A DNA stretch of 26,763 bases from Clostridiales bacterium (GCA_012515925.1 JAAYXM010000168.1:1-26763), one strand, 5' to 3'. Positions 13,745-22,401 are shown, numbered from the stretch's first letter. Notes: a model not told the origin generated them from the letters alone. Numbers and translations: made by a program.

Positions 13745-15468
13745 TAATCCGAATATCTTTCGCCCAGCGTTCTGTCGTAGGCGATTATATCCAATACCCT
13801 GCTGCCGCCGCTTTTCGATACGGCAAGCGTATATACGGGCGTCTTCTCCATTTCACCGAGCATCGTGTTGATAAACGCGGATTTTCGGTTGCCAGTAACC
13901 GCGCTCACGATATGCGGAAGATAGAACGCCGAAACCGGTTTTTCCGCAAAGCCCGTGTCGGACAAGCCGTAATTTGAATACATCAGATATTTCTGGTAAT
14001 AAAGCTTTGATATGTTCTGCTCGTTTATGCCGAGCCTTTCATATACACAGCCCTGGGGCGTAAAAAACGGGAAATGGTCGCCCAAGAAGACGACGATAAC
14101 CTTTTCGTCGAATTTGTCGAGAAAACACAGGAACTCATACAGCGAATCCGCGGAGCTTTTAATCCCGTCCAAGTAATACGAAAGCTCGTCGCAATCCTTT
14201 TCGCCCTCCGCGCAAAACGGCTGGTGGTTCTGCATGGTCGTCGCGAATATGTAGCTTTGTCCCGAATCCTTCTTAAGCTGGTATTCTATCTGTTTATAAA
14301 CCGTCCTGTCGCTGATATAGCGCTTGAAATGCTCCGGATCAACACTTAGATTATCCGAAAAATACATATTGTCAAACCCGTATTTCGAGTAAACCTCGTC
14401 GCGGTTATAAAACGTCTTGCTGAACGGATGTATGTACGTGGTCGCATATCCCCAGCTTTTATAGAAGTCCGCGAAGGTCTTATAATCCCCGGTGTTTCCG
14501 GGCAGCAGGTAGTGCGGGATTTCCGGGTTTTTAATTGAGTTTACCGGCACCCCGAACAGAAGCTCAAACTCCGTCCTCGCGGTGTAACCGCCGAAAGTGG
14601 GAACAACCGCCGTGCCCGCGACGCCCTTTGAAAACGCTTTGTCAAGCGAATCGTAAACACCGGACGGAACATCCCGGCTTATCTCCCTTAAATCCGAAAA
14701 GGATTCGGACAGGACAAACACGATATTCGGCAAAACCCCGCGGCTTTCAACGGGCGCGTCCTCCGTCGCAAGATATGACAGCACGCTTTCCCTGTTATAG
14801 TCCGCGGGTTCTTCTACCTTTTCGGATATTGTATCCGACGCGTCGCGATATATAAAAGCCAGAAACCCGATGTTGTCGAACCTCTCGTTTAAATCAAAGG
14901 AGTTTATCACGGGCTCCGTGTCAAAATCGAGCATTCTGTACGTCTTTTCCATAGCGCCCGACGGAAACACAAGCAGCAGCGCGCATAAAACGCACAGCGC
15001 CGAGCAAAAAAGCCTTCGCGTAAAGCGCACGGTAAGCTTAAGATTTGTTTTCTTAACCGCAATTACGGTTATAACAAGAAGCAGGAGCGCGACAATCAGA
15101 TGGGCGCTTATGCTTAAATCGGCAAAGCCCGTTATGTCCCCGAAGCTTCCCGCCATGAGAAAATCCGATATGACAAGATGCGAGCCGCTGATTCTGTATT
15201 TAAAATATTCGACGCAGGACAGCGCATAGAAGACAAACCCGCTGATTGCGGCGGAAACCCAAAGGGCTTTAAACAGAAACGTCATCAGCGCGAAAAGCAG
15301 AGCGGTCAATACTATATCAAAAAGGATTATCCCGGGTTTCTGAACGATAAACTCCATAAGCCCGAATATACTGCCCTTCTGTATATACTCCGAAATCAAT
15401 ACAATAATAGCCGGAACCGCGAACGCTATTCCGATTATGGATAATATGCGCGATTTTGTCTTCTCCAT
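13744..15468 (-). CDS. LTA synthase family protein (membrane phosphoglycerol transferase, sulfatase fold)
   Basis: 574-residue membrane enzyme of the LtaS family, which moves glycerol phosphate from phosphatidylglycerol onto a glycolipid or polymer on the outer face of the membrane. About five membrane segments lie within residues 8-170, followed by an extracellular alkaline-phosphatase-like domain. Family residues are present: the metal-binding Glu in VLSESFSDL (255), the nucleophilic Thr in GGYTARTEFELLFG (296), His in QNHQPF (415), and the Asp-His pair in LGDHFPF (464-465). The catalytic set looks complete. It ends an apparent operon with an SDR dehydrogenase and a DUF2752 protein, starting 35 bp after the latter with an AAAGGAGTGG box. 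The exact polymer made cannot be deduced. Confidence 0.88.
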   Translation of the reverse strand: MEKTKSRILSIIGIAFAVPAIIVLISEYIQKGSIFGLMEFIVQKPGIILFDIVLTALLFALMTFLFKALWVSAAISGFVFYALSCVEYFKYRISGSHLVISDFLMAGSFGDITGFADLSISAHLIVALLLLVITVIAVKKTNLKLTVRFTRRLFCSALCVLCALLLVFPSGAMEKTYRMLDFDTEPVINSFDLNERFDNIGFLAFIYRDASDTISEKVEEPADYNRESVLSYLATEDAPVESRGVLPNIVFVLSESFSDLREISRDVPSGVYDSLDKAFSKGVAGTAVVPTFGGYTARTEFELLFGVPVNSIKNPEIPHYLLPGNTGDYKTFADFYKSWGYATTYIHPFSKTFYNRDEVYSKYGFDNMYFSDNLSVDPEHFKRYISDRTVYKQIEYQLKKDSGQSYIFATTMQNHQPFCAEGEKDCDELSYYLDGIKSSADSLYEFLCFLDKFDEKVIVVFLGDHFPFFTPQGCVYERLGINEQNISKLYYQKYLMYSNYGLSDTGFAEKPVSAFYLPHIVSAVTGNRKSAFINTMLGEMEKTPVYTLAVSKSGGSRVLDIIAYDRTLGERYSD

Positions 15469-15503
15469 AAAACCACTCCTTTAACTGCGCCGCGATATAA
15501 GCT

Positions 15504-15935
15504 TTACGGCGCAAGCCGGGTAAACGGGAAAACGGGTATGTTGCGTATCGCGGCAAAGGCCGCCGCGGTAAGCGCGAGAATCAGAATAACCCGTAAGTTT
15601 ATAAAACGCCCGTATATCTTATGCTTTGTGAATGCCGATATATTTAATGCTATAATACATAATAGCAGGTATGTCAGTATCAGTGCCATAAACAAATTGT
15701 TCGACAATGCCGACAAGTATCTGCCGTGCACGAAATTTGTTATAAACCTTGTGGCGCCGCAGCCGGCGCAGTATACGCCGAAAAACCTGTAATACAGGCA
15801 TTCGGGTATGTGTGCCGCGATTATGTCCCAATAACGGTATAGAATCCATGCCGCCGCGACTGTAAGTAAATCCAGACTCAGTACAAAACCCGGCGTTTGT
15901 ATAATGCGCGCGCACCTGTCCTTTAAGCTTTTCAT
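15504..15935 (-). CDS. DUF2752 family membrane protein
   Basis: 143-residue integral membrane protein with about three hydrophobic segments (around 17-34, 78-98 and 113-130). Its centre carries the DUF2752 signature CxxCGxTR (CAGCGATR, Cys 56 and 59) followed by an amphipathic stretch. The two cysteines could bind metal or form a disulfide, but no function is established for the family to my knowledge. It starts 14 bp after the SDR stop and is followed by the LTA-synthase-like gene on the same strand, so the three are probably co-transcribed. The ribosome binding site is weak, which suggests coupling to the SDR gene. Confidence 0.8.
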   Translation of the reverse strand: MKSLKDRCARIIQTPGFVLSLDLLTVAAAWILYRYWDIIAAHIPECLYYRFFGVYCAGCGATRFITNFVHGRYLSALSNNLFMALILTYLLLCIIALNISAFTKHKIYGRFINLRVILILALTAAAFAAIRNIPVFPFTRLAP

Positions 15936-15949
15936 AGCCGATAAACCGC

Positions 15950-16711
15950 CTATTTCCCGAGATACCCGCCGTCAACCGGTATTATCGCGCCGCTTACGTA
16001 ATCAGACGCGCTTGAGGCTAAAAACAGCGTAACGCCTTTCATGTCGCCGGGTGTGCCCCACCTGCCCGCCGGAATGCGGGACAGTATCTCATTGTACCGT
16101 GACTTATCCTCAATCAGCGCGGCGTTCATATCTGTTTCCATATAGCCCGGAGCAACCGCGTTGACGCAGATACCTTTGCCCGCCCATTCGTTTGACAGCG
16201 CTTTTGTCAGCTGCTTAATGCCGCCCTTGCTCGCAGCGTACGCGGGAACATTGTGCCCGCCGAAAAAGCTCAGCATCGAGGCGACGTTTATTATCTTTCC
16301 GTAACCCTGTCCGAGCATTACACGCCCCGCAAGCCGGCACAGCTCGAAAACCGAAAGCAGGTTTACCCGGACAACACGCGCAAAATCAAACGGCGGGAAA
16401 TCCTCACACGGGTAACGCGTCTGAATGCCCGCCGCGTTTACGAGTATATCCAGCCGGCCCCCGAGAAACTTTACAGCCTCATCAAAGCCGCGGTTTAATT
16501 TCTCGCCGTCCTCCAGATCACAGGACACACCGAAGCATTTATAGCCCTTCCCGACATACTCCCGGGACACATCGGACACTTTTTCGGACTTGCCCCAGAT
16601 AACAACCTCGGCTCCAGCCCCGAGCAGCGCCTCGGCCATTGCCCGGCCAAGCCCTCTCGTGCCGCCGGTCACAATAGCTTTTCTGCCTTTTATATCAAAT
16701 AAATCGCTCAT
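15950..16711 (-). CDS. SDR-family oxidoreductase (gluconate 5-dehydrogenase / KduD-like)
   Basis: 253-residue classical short-chain dehydrogenase with the NAD(P)-binding TGGTRGLG (15-22), NAAG near 92-95, catalytic Ser 145, Tyr 158 and Lys 162 (YAASK), and the C-terminal GRWGTPGDMKGVTLFLASSASDYVSG block ending in VDGGYLGK. That C-terminus is most like 2-deoxy-D-gluconate 3-dehydrogenase and gluconate 5-dehydrogenase, enzymes that interconvert keto and hydroxy sugar acids. The substrate is uncertain because SDRs diverge quickly. It is first in an apparent operon with DUF2752 and an LTA-synthase-like transferase; no sugar-acid genes lie nearby. Confidence 0.85.
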   Translation of the reverse strand: MSDLFDIKGRKAIVTGGTRGLGRAMAEALLGAGAEVVIWGKSEKVSDVSREYVGKGYKCFGVSCDLEDGEKLNRGFDEAVKFLGGRLDILVNAAGIQTRYPCEDFPPFDFARVVRVNLLSVFELCRLAGRVMLGQGYGKIINVASMLSFFGGHNVPAYAASKGGIKQLTKALSNEWAGKGICVNAVAPGYMETDMNAALIEDKSRYNEILSRIPAGRWGTPGDMKGVTLFLASSASDYVSGAIIPVDGGYLGK

Positions 16712-16830
16712 ATCACTCTCTGCTCCGGATTTTTCGGATTCAGCGCACTTATATACCGCTTTGCGGTTATAATATCACAATTGCGGGCAATCTTCAACTA
16801 TATAAAAAAAACTAAGAGGGGTTGACAATT

Positions 16831-17628
16831 ATGCAAAACATGTTAAAGCAATTCACAAGCTTCGTCGCAGACAAGTTCCCGCTTATTATCTACGCGCTGG
16901 TTATCCTTCTGGTCGGGCTTATGCTGGTAAAAATCATCATGCGAATCGTCACCGCCGCGCTGAACAAATCCGGCATAAACCCGTCCGTCCGGCTGTTTCT
17001 CAAATCGCTCGTGAAGGTTATGCTCTATTTTGTCCTGATTATAATCGTCGCGGGAAATCTCGGCATCAATACCAACTCGCTTATCGCGGTACTCGGCGCG
17101 GCAGGTCTTGCCGTTTCGCTCGCGCTCAAGGACAGCCTGTCCAATCTCGCGAGCGGGATACTGCTTCTGGTCTCGCATCCGTTTAATGTGGGGGAATTCG
17201 TGGAGATATCGGGCAGCGGCGGCACGGTCTCCGAAATCGGTTTGATATATACCCGGCTTAACACATTGGACAACAGCCGGCTCTATATCCCGAACAGCCG
17301 GGTATTGGCGTCGGATATCCGGAACTTTTCCGCCGAAGACAAGCGCAGGCTCGATATTGTTTTTAAAGTCTCACGCGACGCGGATATCGACGCGGCAAAA
17401 AAGGCGGTTTATGACGTGCTCGAAAACAGCCCTGGCGCGCATAAAGAGCCCGCGCCCGTTATAAGCATTAACTCGGTTGCCGACGACTCGGTCGAAATAG
17501 TTTTAAAGGTCTGGGTCGATAACGCGAATTATTGGGAATTAAACTACTACCTGCACGAGTTCGTCAAGAAGAGATTCGACGAGCGCGGCATCGAAATACC
17601 GTATAAGACGATTCAGATAAAGCAGTAG
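16831..17628 (+). CDS. Small-conductance mechanosensitive channel, MscS family
   Basis: 265-residue membrane channel that opens under membrane tension to release solutes after hypo-osmotic shock. Three membrane segments are visible (about 15-38, 55-75 and 84-115); the third, pore-lining one has the family pattern of Gly and Ala (GAAGLAVSLALKDSLSNLASGI). The beta domain follows with HPFNVGEFVEI and VSEIGLIYTRL, then IPNSRVLASDIRNFS, and the alpha/beta C-terminal domain. The start is ATG 16831, with AGAGGGG 9 nt upstream; a TTG at 16822 is too close to that box. It is a single-gene unit between the divergent SDR operon and the convergent flagellin gene. Confidence 0.93.
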   Translation: MQNMLKQFTSFVADKFPLIIYALVILLVGLMLVKIIMRIVTAALNKSGINPSVRLFLKSLVKVMLYFVLIIIVAGNLGINTNSLIAVLGAAGLAVSLALKDSLSNLASGILLLVSHPFNVGEFVEISGSGGTVSEIGLIYTRLNTLDNSRLYIPNSRVLASDIRNFSAEDKRRLDIVFKVSRDADIDAAKKAVYDVLENSPGAHKEPAPVISINSVADDSVEIVLKVWVDNANYWELNYYLHEFVKKRFDERGIEIPYKTIQIKQ

Positions 17629-17691
17629 TATCAAACAAACGTAAACGGAAAGAGCGGTTTTTCAGACCGCCGTCCGTTATATCGCCGCATA

Positions 17692-17720
17692 AAAAAAGCC
17701 GGGGTCCCCCCGGCTTTTTT
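17692..17720. terminator. Bidirectional terminator between the MscS gene and flagellin
   Basis: AAAAAAGCCGGGG (17692-17704) pairs with CCCCGGCTTTTTT (17708-17720) across a 3-nt loop, giving six T on either strand. It closes both convergent transcripts. A weaker hairpin, GCGGT/ACCGC, lies just before it near 17654-17670. Confidence 0.92.
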
Positions 17721-17729
17721 GCGTGTTTG

Positions 17730-18542
17730 TTACCTGAGCAGCTGCAGAACGCCCTGGGGCGCCTGGTTAGCTTTCGCAAGCATCGCCATCGCGGCTTGCT
17801 GGAGAATGTCGTTCTTCGTGAAGTTCACCATTTCGGAAGCCATATCCACGTCACGGATACGGGATTCGGCGGCCTGCAGGTTCTCGCTGCCGGTGTTCAG
17901 GTTTTTAATCTTGTACTCAAGTCTGTTCTGCTCGGCACCGAGCTGAGCTCTTGCGCCGAAAACATTCTTAATAGCTACGTCCAGCAGCGGAATTTCGGCT
18001 GCGGCAAGAGTTACTGTGTCAATGGTTGCCTGAGCGAGCGCTTCAATCTCGGTTTCGAGGTCAAAAGCCGTAACCGTCATTGTCTCACCGGCATTAGCGC
18101 CCACTTGAAGCGTAACATCGTCAGCCCCGTTAGCCAGCATCCTGATACCGTTAAAATCGGTATTTTTCGCTATGTCTTCAAGCTCTGCCTTAAGAGCATC
18201 ATACTCTTTACCGATTTCGGCCGCGTCGTCGTCAGTCAACGTTCCGCTTGCGCCCTGAACGGCAAGCTCTCTCATTCTCTGCATGATGTTCTGGGCTTCA
18301 CCCAGCGCACCTTCAGTCGTCTGGATAAGGGAGATACCGTCCTGAGCGTTTCTCGCGGCTCGGTTAAGGCCGCGAATCTGGGCGCGCATCTTCTCGGAAA
18401 TCGCAAGACCGGCCGCGTCGTCACCCGCGCGGTTGATTCTGTAACCCGAGGAGAGCTTTTCCATGGATTTCGAGCTGTTTTCGCTGTTGATTCCAAGCTG
18501 ACGCGTGGTGTTCATAGCCATTAAGTTGTTGTTAATACGCAT
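17730..18542 (-). CDS. fliC: Flagellin
   Basis: 270-residue filament subunit, known as hag in Bacillus. Both conserved ends are complete: the N-terminus MRINNNLMAMNT, LSSGYRINRAGDDAAGLAISEKMRAQIRG and QDGISLIQTTEGAL; the C-terminus ESRIRDVDMASEMVNFTKNDILQQAAMAMLAKANQ and the final LQLLR, used for export and polymerisation. The middle is short and lacks large surface-exposed D2/D3 domains, so the filament should be thin and simple. It lies directly after csrA, has its own sigma-28 promoter, a 130-nt leader with likely CsrA sites, and an AAGGAGG box. A strong terminator ends the unit. Confidence 0.97.
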   Translation of the reverse strand: MRINNNLMAMNTTRQLGINSENSSKSMEKLSSGYRINRAGDDAAGLAISEKMRAQIRGLNRAARNAQDGISLIQTTEGALGEAQNIMQRMRELAVQGASGTLTDDDAAEIGKEYDALKAELEDIAKNTDFNGIRMLANGADDVTLQVGANAGETMTVTAFDLETEIEALAQATIDTVTLAAAEIPLLDVAIKNVFGARAQLGAEQNRLEYKIKNLNTGSENLQAAESRIRDVDMASEMVNFTKNDILQQAAMAMLAKANQAPQGVLQLLR

Positions 18543-18550
18543 AATATGAA

Positions 18551-18582
18551 TCCTCCTTGAATTTTATGTCGGCATCCTTGCC
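18551..18582 (-). promoter_or_regulatory. Two likely CsrA-binding sites in the flagellin leader
   Basis: GGCAAGGATGCC (complement of 18571-18582) presents AAGGAT in the loop of a 3-bp GGC/GCC hairpin, close to the CsrA consensus with GGA in a loop. A second GGA site is the ribosome binding site itself, CAAGGAGGATTC (around 18548-18559). In B. subtilis, CsrA binds two such sites in the hag leader to block translation. Here csrA and fliW are the adjacent upstream genes. Confidence 0.7.
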
Positions 18583-18682
18583 TAAATTTTATTAACTCAT
18601 GTCATACCCGGTGCGGTATTAAAAGCGGGCCCTGTCTTTAAAACCGCGCAATGCATTACATGAATTAACGTATTCAATAATT

Positions 18683-18710
18683 CTATCGGACGTATTAACA
18701 AAAAACTTTA
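18683..18710 (-). promoter_or_regulatory. Sigma-28 (SigD) promoter of flagellin
   Basis: The minus strand reads TAAA (18707-18710), 16 nt, then TCCGATAG (18683-18690). This matches the motility sigma consensus TAAA-N15/16-GCCGATAA except at the first and last bases. The start point would be near 18675, leaving a leader of about 130 nt. Confidence 0.8.
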
Positions 18711-18726
18711 TAGCTTTAAATAAATT

Positions 18727-18957
18727 CTATGAATTTTCGCCGAGTTTCGAAAGCTGCCTGAGTATCGCGTCCGGGCTTTTGAGGGATTCGATGTTATACT
18801 CTATAGTCTGGGATATAAGCTCCTCGCGTATAACACTTACGCTTTTCGGGGCATTTATGCCAATCGAAACCTTGTCGCCGGAAACATCGAGGATTTTGAC
18901 CTCAATGTCCTCGCCGATAATCAGGGCCTCGCCTTTTTTTCGGGTCAAAACAAGCAT
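18727..18957 (-). CDS. csrA: Carbon storage regulator CsrA
   Basis: 76-residue RNA-binding homodimer that represses translation by covering ribosome binding sites. The sequence MLVLTRKKGEALIIGEDIEVKILDV and VSIGINAPKSVSVIREE is a near-textbook CsrA, with the conserved RNA-contacting LTRK near the start and the IREE region in the final strand and helix; the tail is longer than the 61 residues of E. coli CsrA, as in Bacillota. The ATG has a GGGGGG box and starts 2 bp after the fliW stop, so the two are coupled. In this gene order its main target is flagellin mRNA, and FliW is its protein antagonist. Confidence 0.97.
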   Translation of the reverse strand: MLVLTRKKGEALIIGEDIEVKILDVSGDKVSIGINAPKSVSVIREELISQTIEYNIESLKSPDAILRQLSKLGENS

Positions 18958-18959
18958 AC

Positions 18960-19406
18960 TTAAGCCCCCCGATTCACGATACTCTTATATATTTCGAATA
19001 TCGGCTGTCTTATCCGGTATTTATCGTCCTGCAAGACAATCTGCTTCGCCCTGCGGTTATTCACGTTAATCAGAACCGGCGCGGCAAAATTAGCCGTCAT
19101 CCGCGAAATATCGCTCGGGATGACGACAACCGACAAAACCAGTATGTCCGATTCCTTTGTAACGCCCAAAAAATCAATGACATCATCGCTGATGTCAAAG
19201 CTGTAATCGGGCATATATAAATAAGGGTCGATTACTATAAACGCGAGAGCCTCCTCCTCGACGCTCTGCAGATACATGAACGGGAGCTTTTTCTCGGGAG
19301 AAAGCATAATGTATTTATTGAGGTGCGGGATACCCAAAAGCCCCTCCGGAAAATGTATAATCTGCTTTTCGGGCATATTGTTTTTGCAGGAGCTGTTTTT
19401 TGTCAA
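18960..19406 (-). CDS. fliW: Flagellar assembly factor FliW
   Basis: 148-residue protein that binds CsrA and, alternatively, unassembled flagellin, so that flagellin synthesis follows filament export. The family blocks IIHFPEGLLGIP, FIVIDPYLYMPDYSFDI and the C-terminal APVLINVNNRRAKQIVLQDDKYRIRQPI are clear. The start used is a TTG with GGGGG 8 nt upstream; the next ATG (residue 11) would cut into the first beta strand. The N-terminus is slightly shorter than in B. subtilis FliW. It lies between flgL and csrA in the late-flagellar operon. Confidence 0.93.
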   Translation of the reverse strand: MTKNSSCKNNMPEKQIIHFPEGLLGIPHLNKYIMLSPEKKLPFMYLQSVEEEALAFIVIDPYLYMPDYSFDISDDVIDFLGVTKESDILVLSVVVIPSDISRMTANFAAPVLINVNNRRAKQIVLQDDKYRIRQPIFEIYKSIVNRGA

Positions 19407-19425
19407 AGCCTTTACCCCCTAAAAT

Positions 19426-20379
19426 TTATCGAAGAAAGTCCGCAAGGGTCGGAACGATTATTCTGGAGCCCGCGGTCAGGGCCGCCTGGTATATCATCTC
19501 TTTTGTTCTAAACTCCAGAAGAACCCTCTCAATATCGATTCCCTCGGTATCCTCGAGCATGATTGTATAGTTATTATCGTCACCCTCGAGCCGTTTCGCG
19601 AATAAATCAAGCCTGTTCGTCTTACCGCCGATTTCGCCTAACAGCGAGATTACGTTGTTTTGCTTGCTCCGCACGGTATCTACCGACTCACTTATCACAT
19701 CGTTGTCGCCGGCTCTGAGCGCCGTGACCAATCTGTCGAGCGTCGCATAGACGTTATCCGGTCCCGCGCCTAAAATATCTATACCGTTAAACGAGATGTC
19801 CATTTTTGTCCCGAAGCCGATTTCATAGTTGACTCTCTGTTCTCTCAGGCTTTCAAAGGCTTCCTCGTTTTCCGGGAGCGTAAGCTCGTTTAAATTATGT
19901 CCGTTATAGAAAATAACGTTTTCCCCGTCGATGTCTCTTACCTCGAACGGCTTGCTCATGGTATTCATTCCGCCGAAAATACTCTTTGAGCCGAAGCTCG
20001 TATTCGCGGATACCACAAGCTGCTCCATAAGCTGCTCGATTTCGTCGGCTATCGCGTTTAACTCGCCTTCGCCGTTTGAGCCGTTTGCCGCCTCGACGGT
20101 GAGTTCATAAACCCGCCCGATAAGGGAGTTTATCTCGTTTAACGCGGTTTCGGTCTGCGCGCACCACTCTTTCGCGTCAATTACGTTGCCGGTATACTGT
20201 TTAATGCGCAATATGCTCGACCGGATTTCCATGGCCTTTCTTGTGGCTGACGGGTTGTCCGAGGATTTCAGAATACTCTTTCCGCTCGAGAGCTGGGTTT
20301 GAAGTATGCCCATTTCATTGTAATTCTTATTTAAGTTCCTAATATAATCGTTTATCAGCATCCCCGAAGTTATCCTCAC
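19426..20379 (-). CDS. flgL: Flagellar hook-filament junction protein FlgL
   Basis: 317-residue junction protein (HAP3) linking hook-associated FlgK to the filament. It begins MRITSGMLINDYIRNLNKNYNEMGILQTQLSSGK and contains KSSDNPSATRKAMEIRS, both typical of FlgL, and shares the flagellin-like coiled-coil ends (C-terminus EFRTKEMIYQAALTAGSRII). The start is GTG, with AAAGGTG about 10 nt upstream; it is supported by the family's conserved MRIT opening. It sits 17 bp after flgK. Secreted by the flagellar type III apparatus, without a cleaved signal. Confidence 0.95.
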   Translation of the reverse strand: MRITSGMLINDYIRNLNKNYNEMGILQTQLSSGKSILKSSDNPSATRKAMEIRSSILRIKQYTGNVIDAKEWCAQTETALNEINSLIGRVYELTVEAANGSNGEGELNAIADEIEQLMEQLVVSANTSFGSKSIFGGMNTMSKPFEVRDIDGENVIFYNGHNLNELTLPENEEAFESLREQRVNYEIGFGTKMDISFNGIDILGAGPDNVYATLDRLVTALRAGDNDVISESVDTVRSKQNNVISLLGEIGGKTNRLDLFAKRLEGDDNNYTIMLEDTEGIDIERVLLEFRTKEMIYQAALTAGSRIIVPTLADFLR

Positions 20380-20396
20380 TTCCGATCAACACCTTT

Positions 20397-21863
20397 CTAT
20401 ATGTTAAGCAGAGCTTCAAGCATCGTATTTATCGATGTGATAACCCGCGCCGAGGCAACATACGCGTTCTGAAATTTAATCATATTGGTCATTTCCTCGT
20501 CGATTGAAACGCCGGAGACCGAAAGCCGCTTGTTTTCCACGTTGCGTGTAATTATCTCCTGAGATTCAAATCTCGTCTGGCAGCCGTCGGAAACAACCGC
20601 GAGCTCGGACGCGATTTTGTTTGTATAACCCTCGAAGCTTCCTATCGTGGTTGTTACGCCGCCTATCGTAATCATAATATCCTTTTTGTCGCGAAGGTCC
20701 GCAATCTGCTTAATTATTACGTTGTTGCCCTGATTGTACATATCAACGGGCTCGTCGGATGTGGCGATATTATATACGTTTCTTATGATATACTGCGAAA
20801 CCGAGATGTTTTTGGCGCTCGCGGCATTCTCAATATCCTCCGGCACGAAAAATGCCAGACCGGTTTCGGATGTGTTGCCGTTGCTGTCGTTCGGGATTGT
20901 GTATCCGTTTCTGTGAATATCGTTTATCGCGCCTATAAGCGTTTTTGCGAGCAGGTTAATCTCATTTACGAAAAACGGTATGCCGTAGAATTTCGGGTTG
21001 TAGATTTCGGTTATACCGCAGCCGTCGCGGATATCCAGAAAGCCCTTCACCTTGCCGCTCGTAATTTCGACAAGCTCGCCGGAATCCGCCCAGCGCACGG
21101 AGTAAAGCATGTTTTCGCCGTCTACCATGTTCGGGGAATCAAGCACCGTCTCGATACGGTTTGCGGTCTCGGAATCAACAAGATATTCGTCACCTATTCT
21201 GACAGACACCGTCCCGTCCGGGTTTTCGCCGACGGTTATGTTAATCAGCTCGGACAGCTTGTCGATTACGTTATTCCGCAAATCGCGCAGGTCGTTTTCC
21301 TTTTGGTCGCCGCGGATTTCATAGCGCTTGATTTCCTTGTTTAACTCGACAATCTCGGTCGCAAGCTTGTTTATTTCGCTTACCGCGGATTCGATCCGGC
21401 TGTTTTGATTGTCCTGCAGTTCGATAAGCTTGTCATAGATATAATGAAAGGAATCCGTAAGCGTCAGAGCGTTTTGGAGAGCCTGCGTGCGTATCTCCAT
21501 GGATTCCGGGTTCTTGGAAAGCTCCTGTATCGAGTTGAAAAAAACGCCGATTGCGTGGTTTAAGCCCTGCTCGGAGGGCTCTTTGAAAAAATCCTCTATC
21601 ATGTTGAACGCTTCGGTCCGCGTTCTCCATTCACCGAGTCTGCAAAGCTCGCTTCGATACTGGGAATCAAGATACTCCTCCCTTACCTGTATAACGGACG
21701 AAATCTCGACGCCCATATCATATGCCGCCGGGGTGAGAAGCACCTGCTGCCTCGAATACCCGACGGTATTGGCGTTCGCTATATTCTTCGAAATGATTTC
21801 AAGAGCCTTCTGATTCGCAAAAAGACCGCTGTTCGCTATGTGCAGCCCGCCGAAAACCGACAT
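20397..21863 (-). CDS. flgK: Flagellar hook-associated protein FlgK
   Basis: 488-residue HAP1, the protein that caps the hook and connects it to FlgL. The N-terminal rod/hook motif is clear (GLHIANSGLFANQKALEIISKNIANANTVGYSRQQ), and the C-terminus carries SGVSIDEEMTNMIKFQNAYVASARVITSINTMLEALL, the conserved export and assembly helix. The middle is of ordinary size for the family. The ATG has a GGAGG box 7 nt upstream and follows flgN by 12 bp. Confidence 0.96.
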   Translation of the reverse strand: MSVFGGLHIANSGLFANQKALEIISKNIANANTVGYSRQQVLLTPAAYDMGVEISSVIQVREEYLDSQYRSELCRLGEWRTRTEAFNMIEDFFKEPSEQGLNHAIGVFFNSIQELSKNPESMEIRTQALQNALTLTDSFHYIYDKLIELQDNQNSRIESAVSEINKLATEIVELNKEIKRYEIRGDQKENDLRDLRNNVIDKLSELINITVGENPDGTVSVRIGDEYLVDSETANRIETVLDSPNMVDGENMLYSVRWADSGELVEITSGKVKGFLDIRDGCGITEIYNPKFYGIPFFVNEINLLAKTLIGAINDIHRNGYTIPNDSNGNTSETGLAFFVPEDIENAASAKNISVSQYIIRNVYNIATSDEPVDMYNQGNNVIIKQIADLRDKKDIMITIGGVTTTIGSFEGYTNKIASELAVVSDGCQTRFESQEIITRNVENKRLSVSGVSIDEEMTNMIKFQNAYVASARVITSINTMLEALLNI

Positions 21864-21875
21864 CCCGCCGCCTCC

Positions 21876-22355
21876 TTATGCCCTGTTGTCAAAAATACTG
21901 GTTGCGCCGCTCGCATTTGTGTTTCCCGTGGTGCCGTATGTAACGTGCTTTCCCGAGAAAACGGAATTTATCATGAAATTGATATAGTTTAAGTTAAGGC
22001 AGATTAATTCGCCGTTTATATCGTTTATACGTTTAAGCTCGCGCAGAGCCTTATCCGTTTTAGCCTTAAGCTCGTTAAGACGGGTTTTGTAAGGCTCGTC
22101 CGCCCGGCTAATAATATCCGATATACCTATCGGCTCCGAAGAGCCTTGTAAAGCCTGTATTTCTTTTATTATCGAACCGCGTTTAATCTCAAGGACGCCG
22201 AGCTTTTTCTCAAGTCCGCTCTCGGTTTCCAGAATCTCGTTTATCGCGTTGATATCCTCGCTTAAAAAAGCATTTGTCTTTTCCCCCGCGAATTCGATAA
22301 GCTTTATGACAATCTCATACTCACTATCAAGTACGTTAATCAACGCATTGTTCAT
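21876..22355 (-). CDS. flgN: FlgN-like export chaperone
   Basis: 159-residue, almost entirely helical protein with heptad-like patterns (ESGLEKKLGVLEIKRGSIIKEI and LKAKTDKALRELKRINDINGELI), as in the FlgN family of cytoplasmic chaperones that keep FlgK and FlgL export-ready. Sequence identity in this family is low, so the call depends on length, helicity and its position between flgM and flgK. The start is ATG 22355, 8 nt after a GGGGG box, in preference to the in-frame TTG at 22361. Confidence 0.8.
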   Translation of the reverse strand: MNNALINVLDSEYEIVIKLIEFAGEKTNAFLSEDINAINEILETESGLEKKLGVLEIKRGSIIKEIQALQGSSEPIGISDIISRADEPYKTRLNELKAKTDKALRELKRINDINGELICLNLNYINFMINSVFSGKHVTYGTTGNTNASGATSIFDNRA

Positions 22356-22401
22356 ACCCAAATCCCCCAGTTTTTAATCCCGGCGCGGGTAAATAAGCGC
22401 C

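Noticed and set aside
9000..16798. A shared 15-mer, GCGGGCAATCTTCAA, near 9000 and near 16784
   Set aside because: One match of this length is not surprising in a window of this size, and the flanks do not match.
17645..17676. Small RNA or separate gene between the MscS gene and flagellin
   Set aside because: It is a short imperfect hairpin next to a strong terminator, with no promoter or frame of its own.
17727..18524. Plus-strand 265-codon open frame opposite flagellin
   Set aside because: It mirrors the strongly conserved flagellin gene and shows no recognisable family or ribosome binding site.
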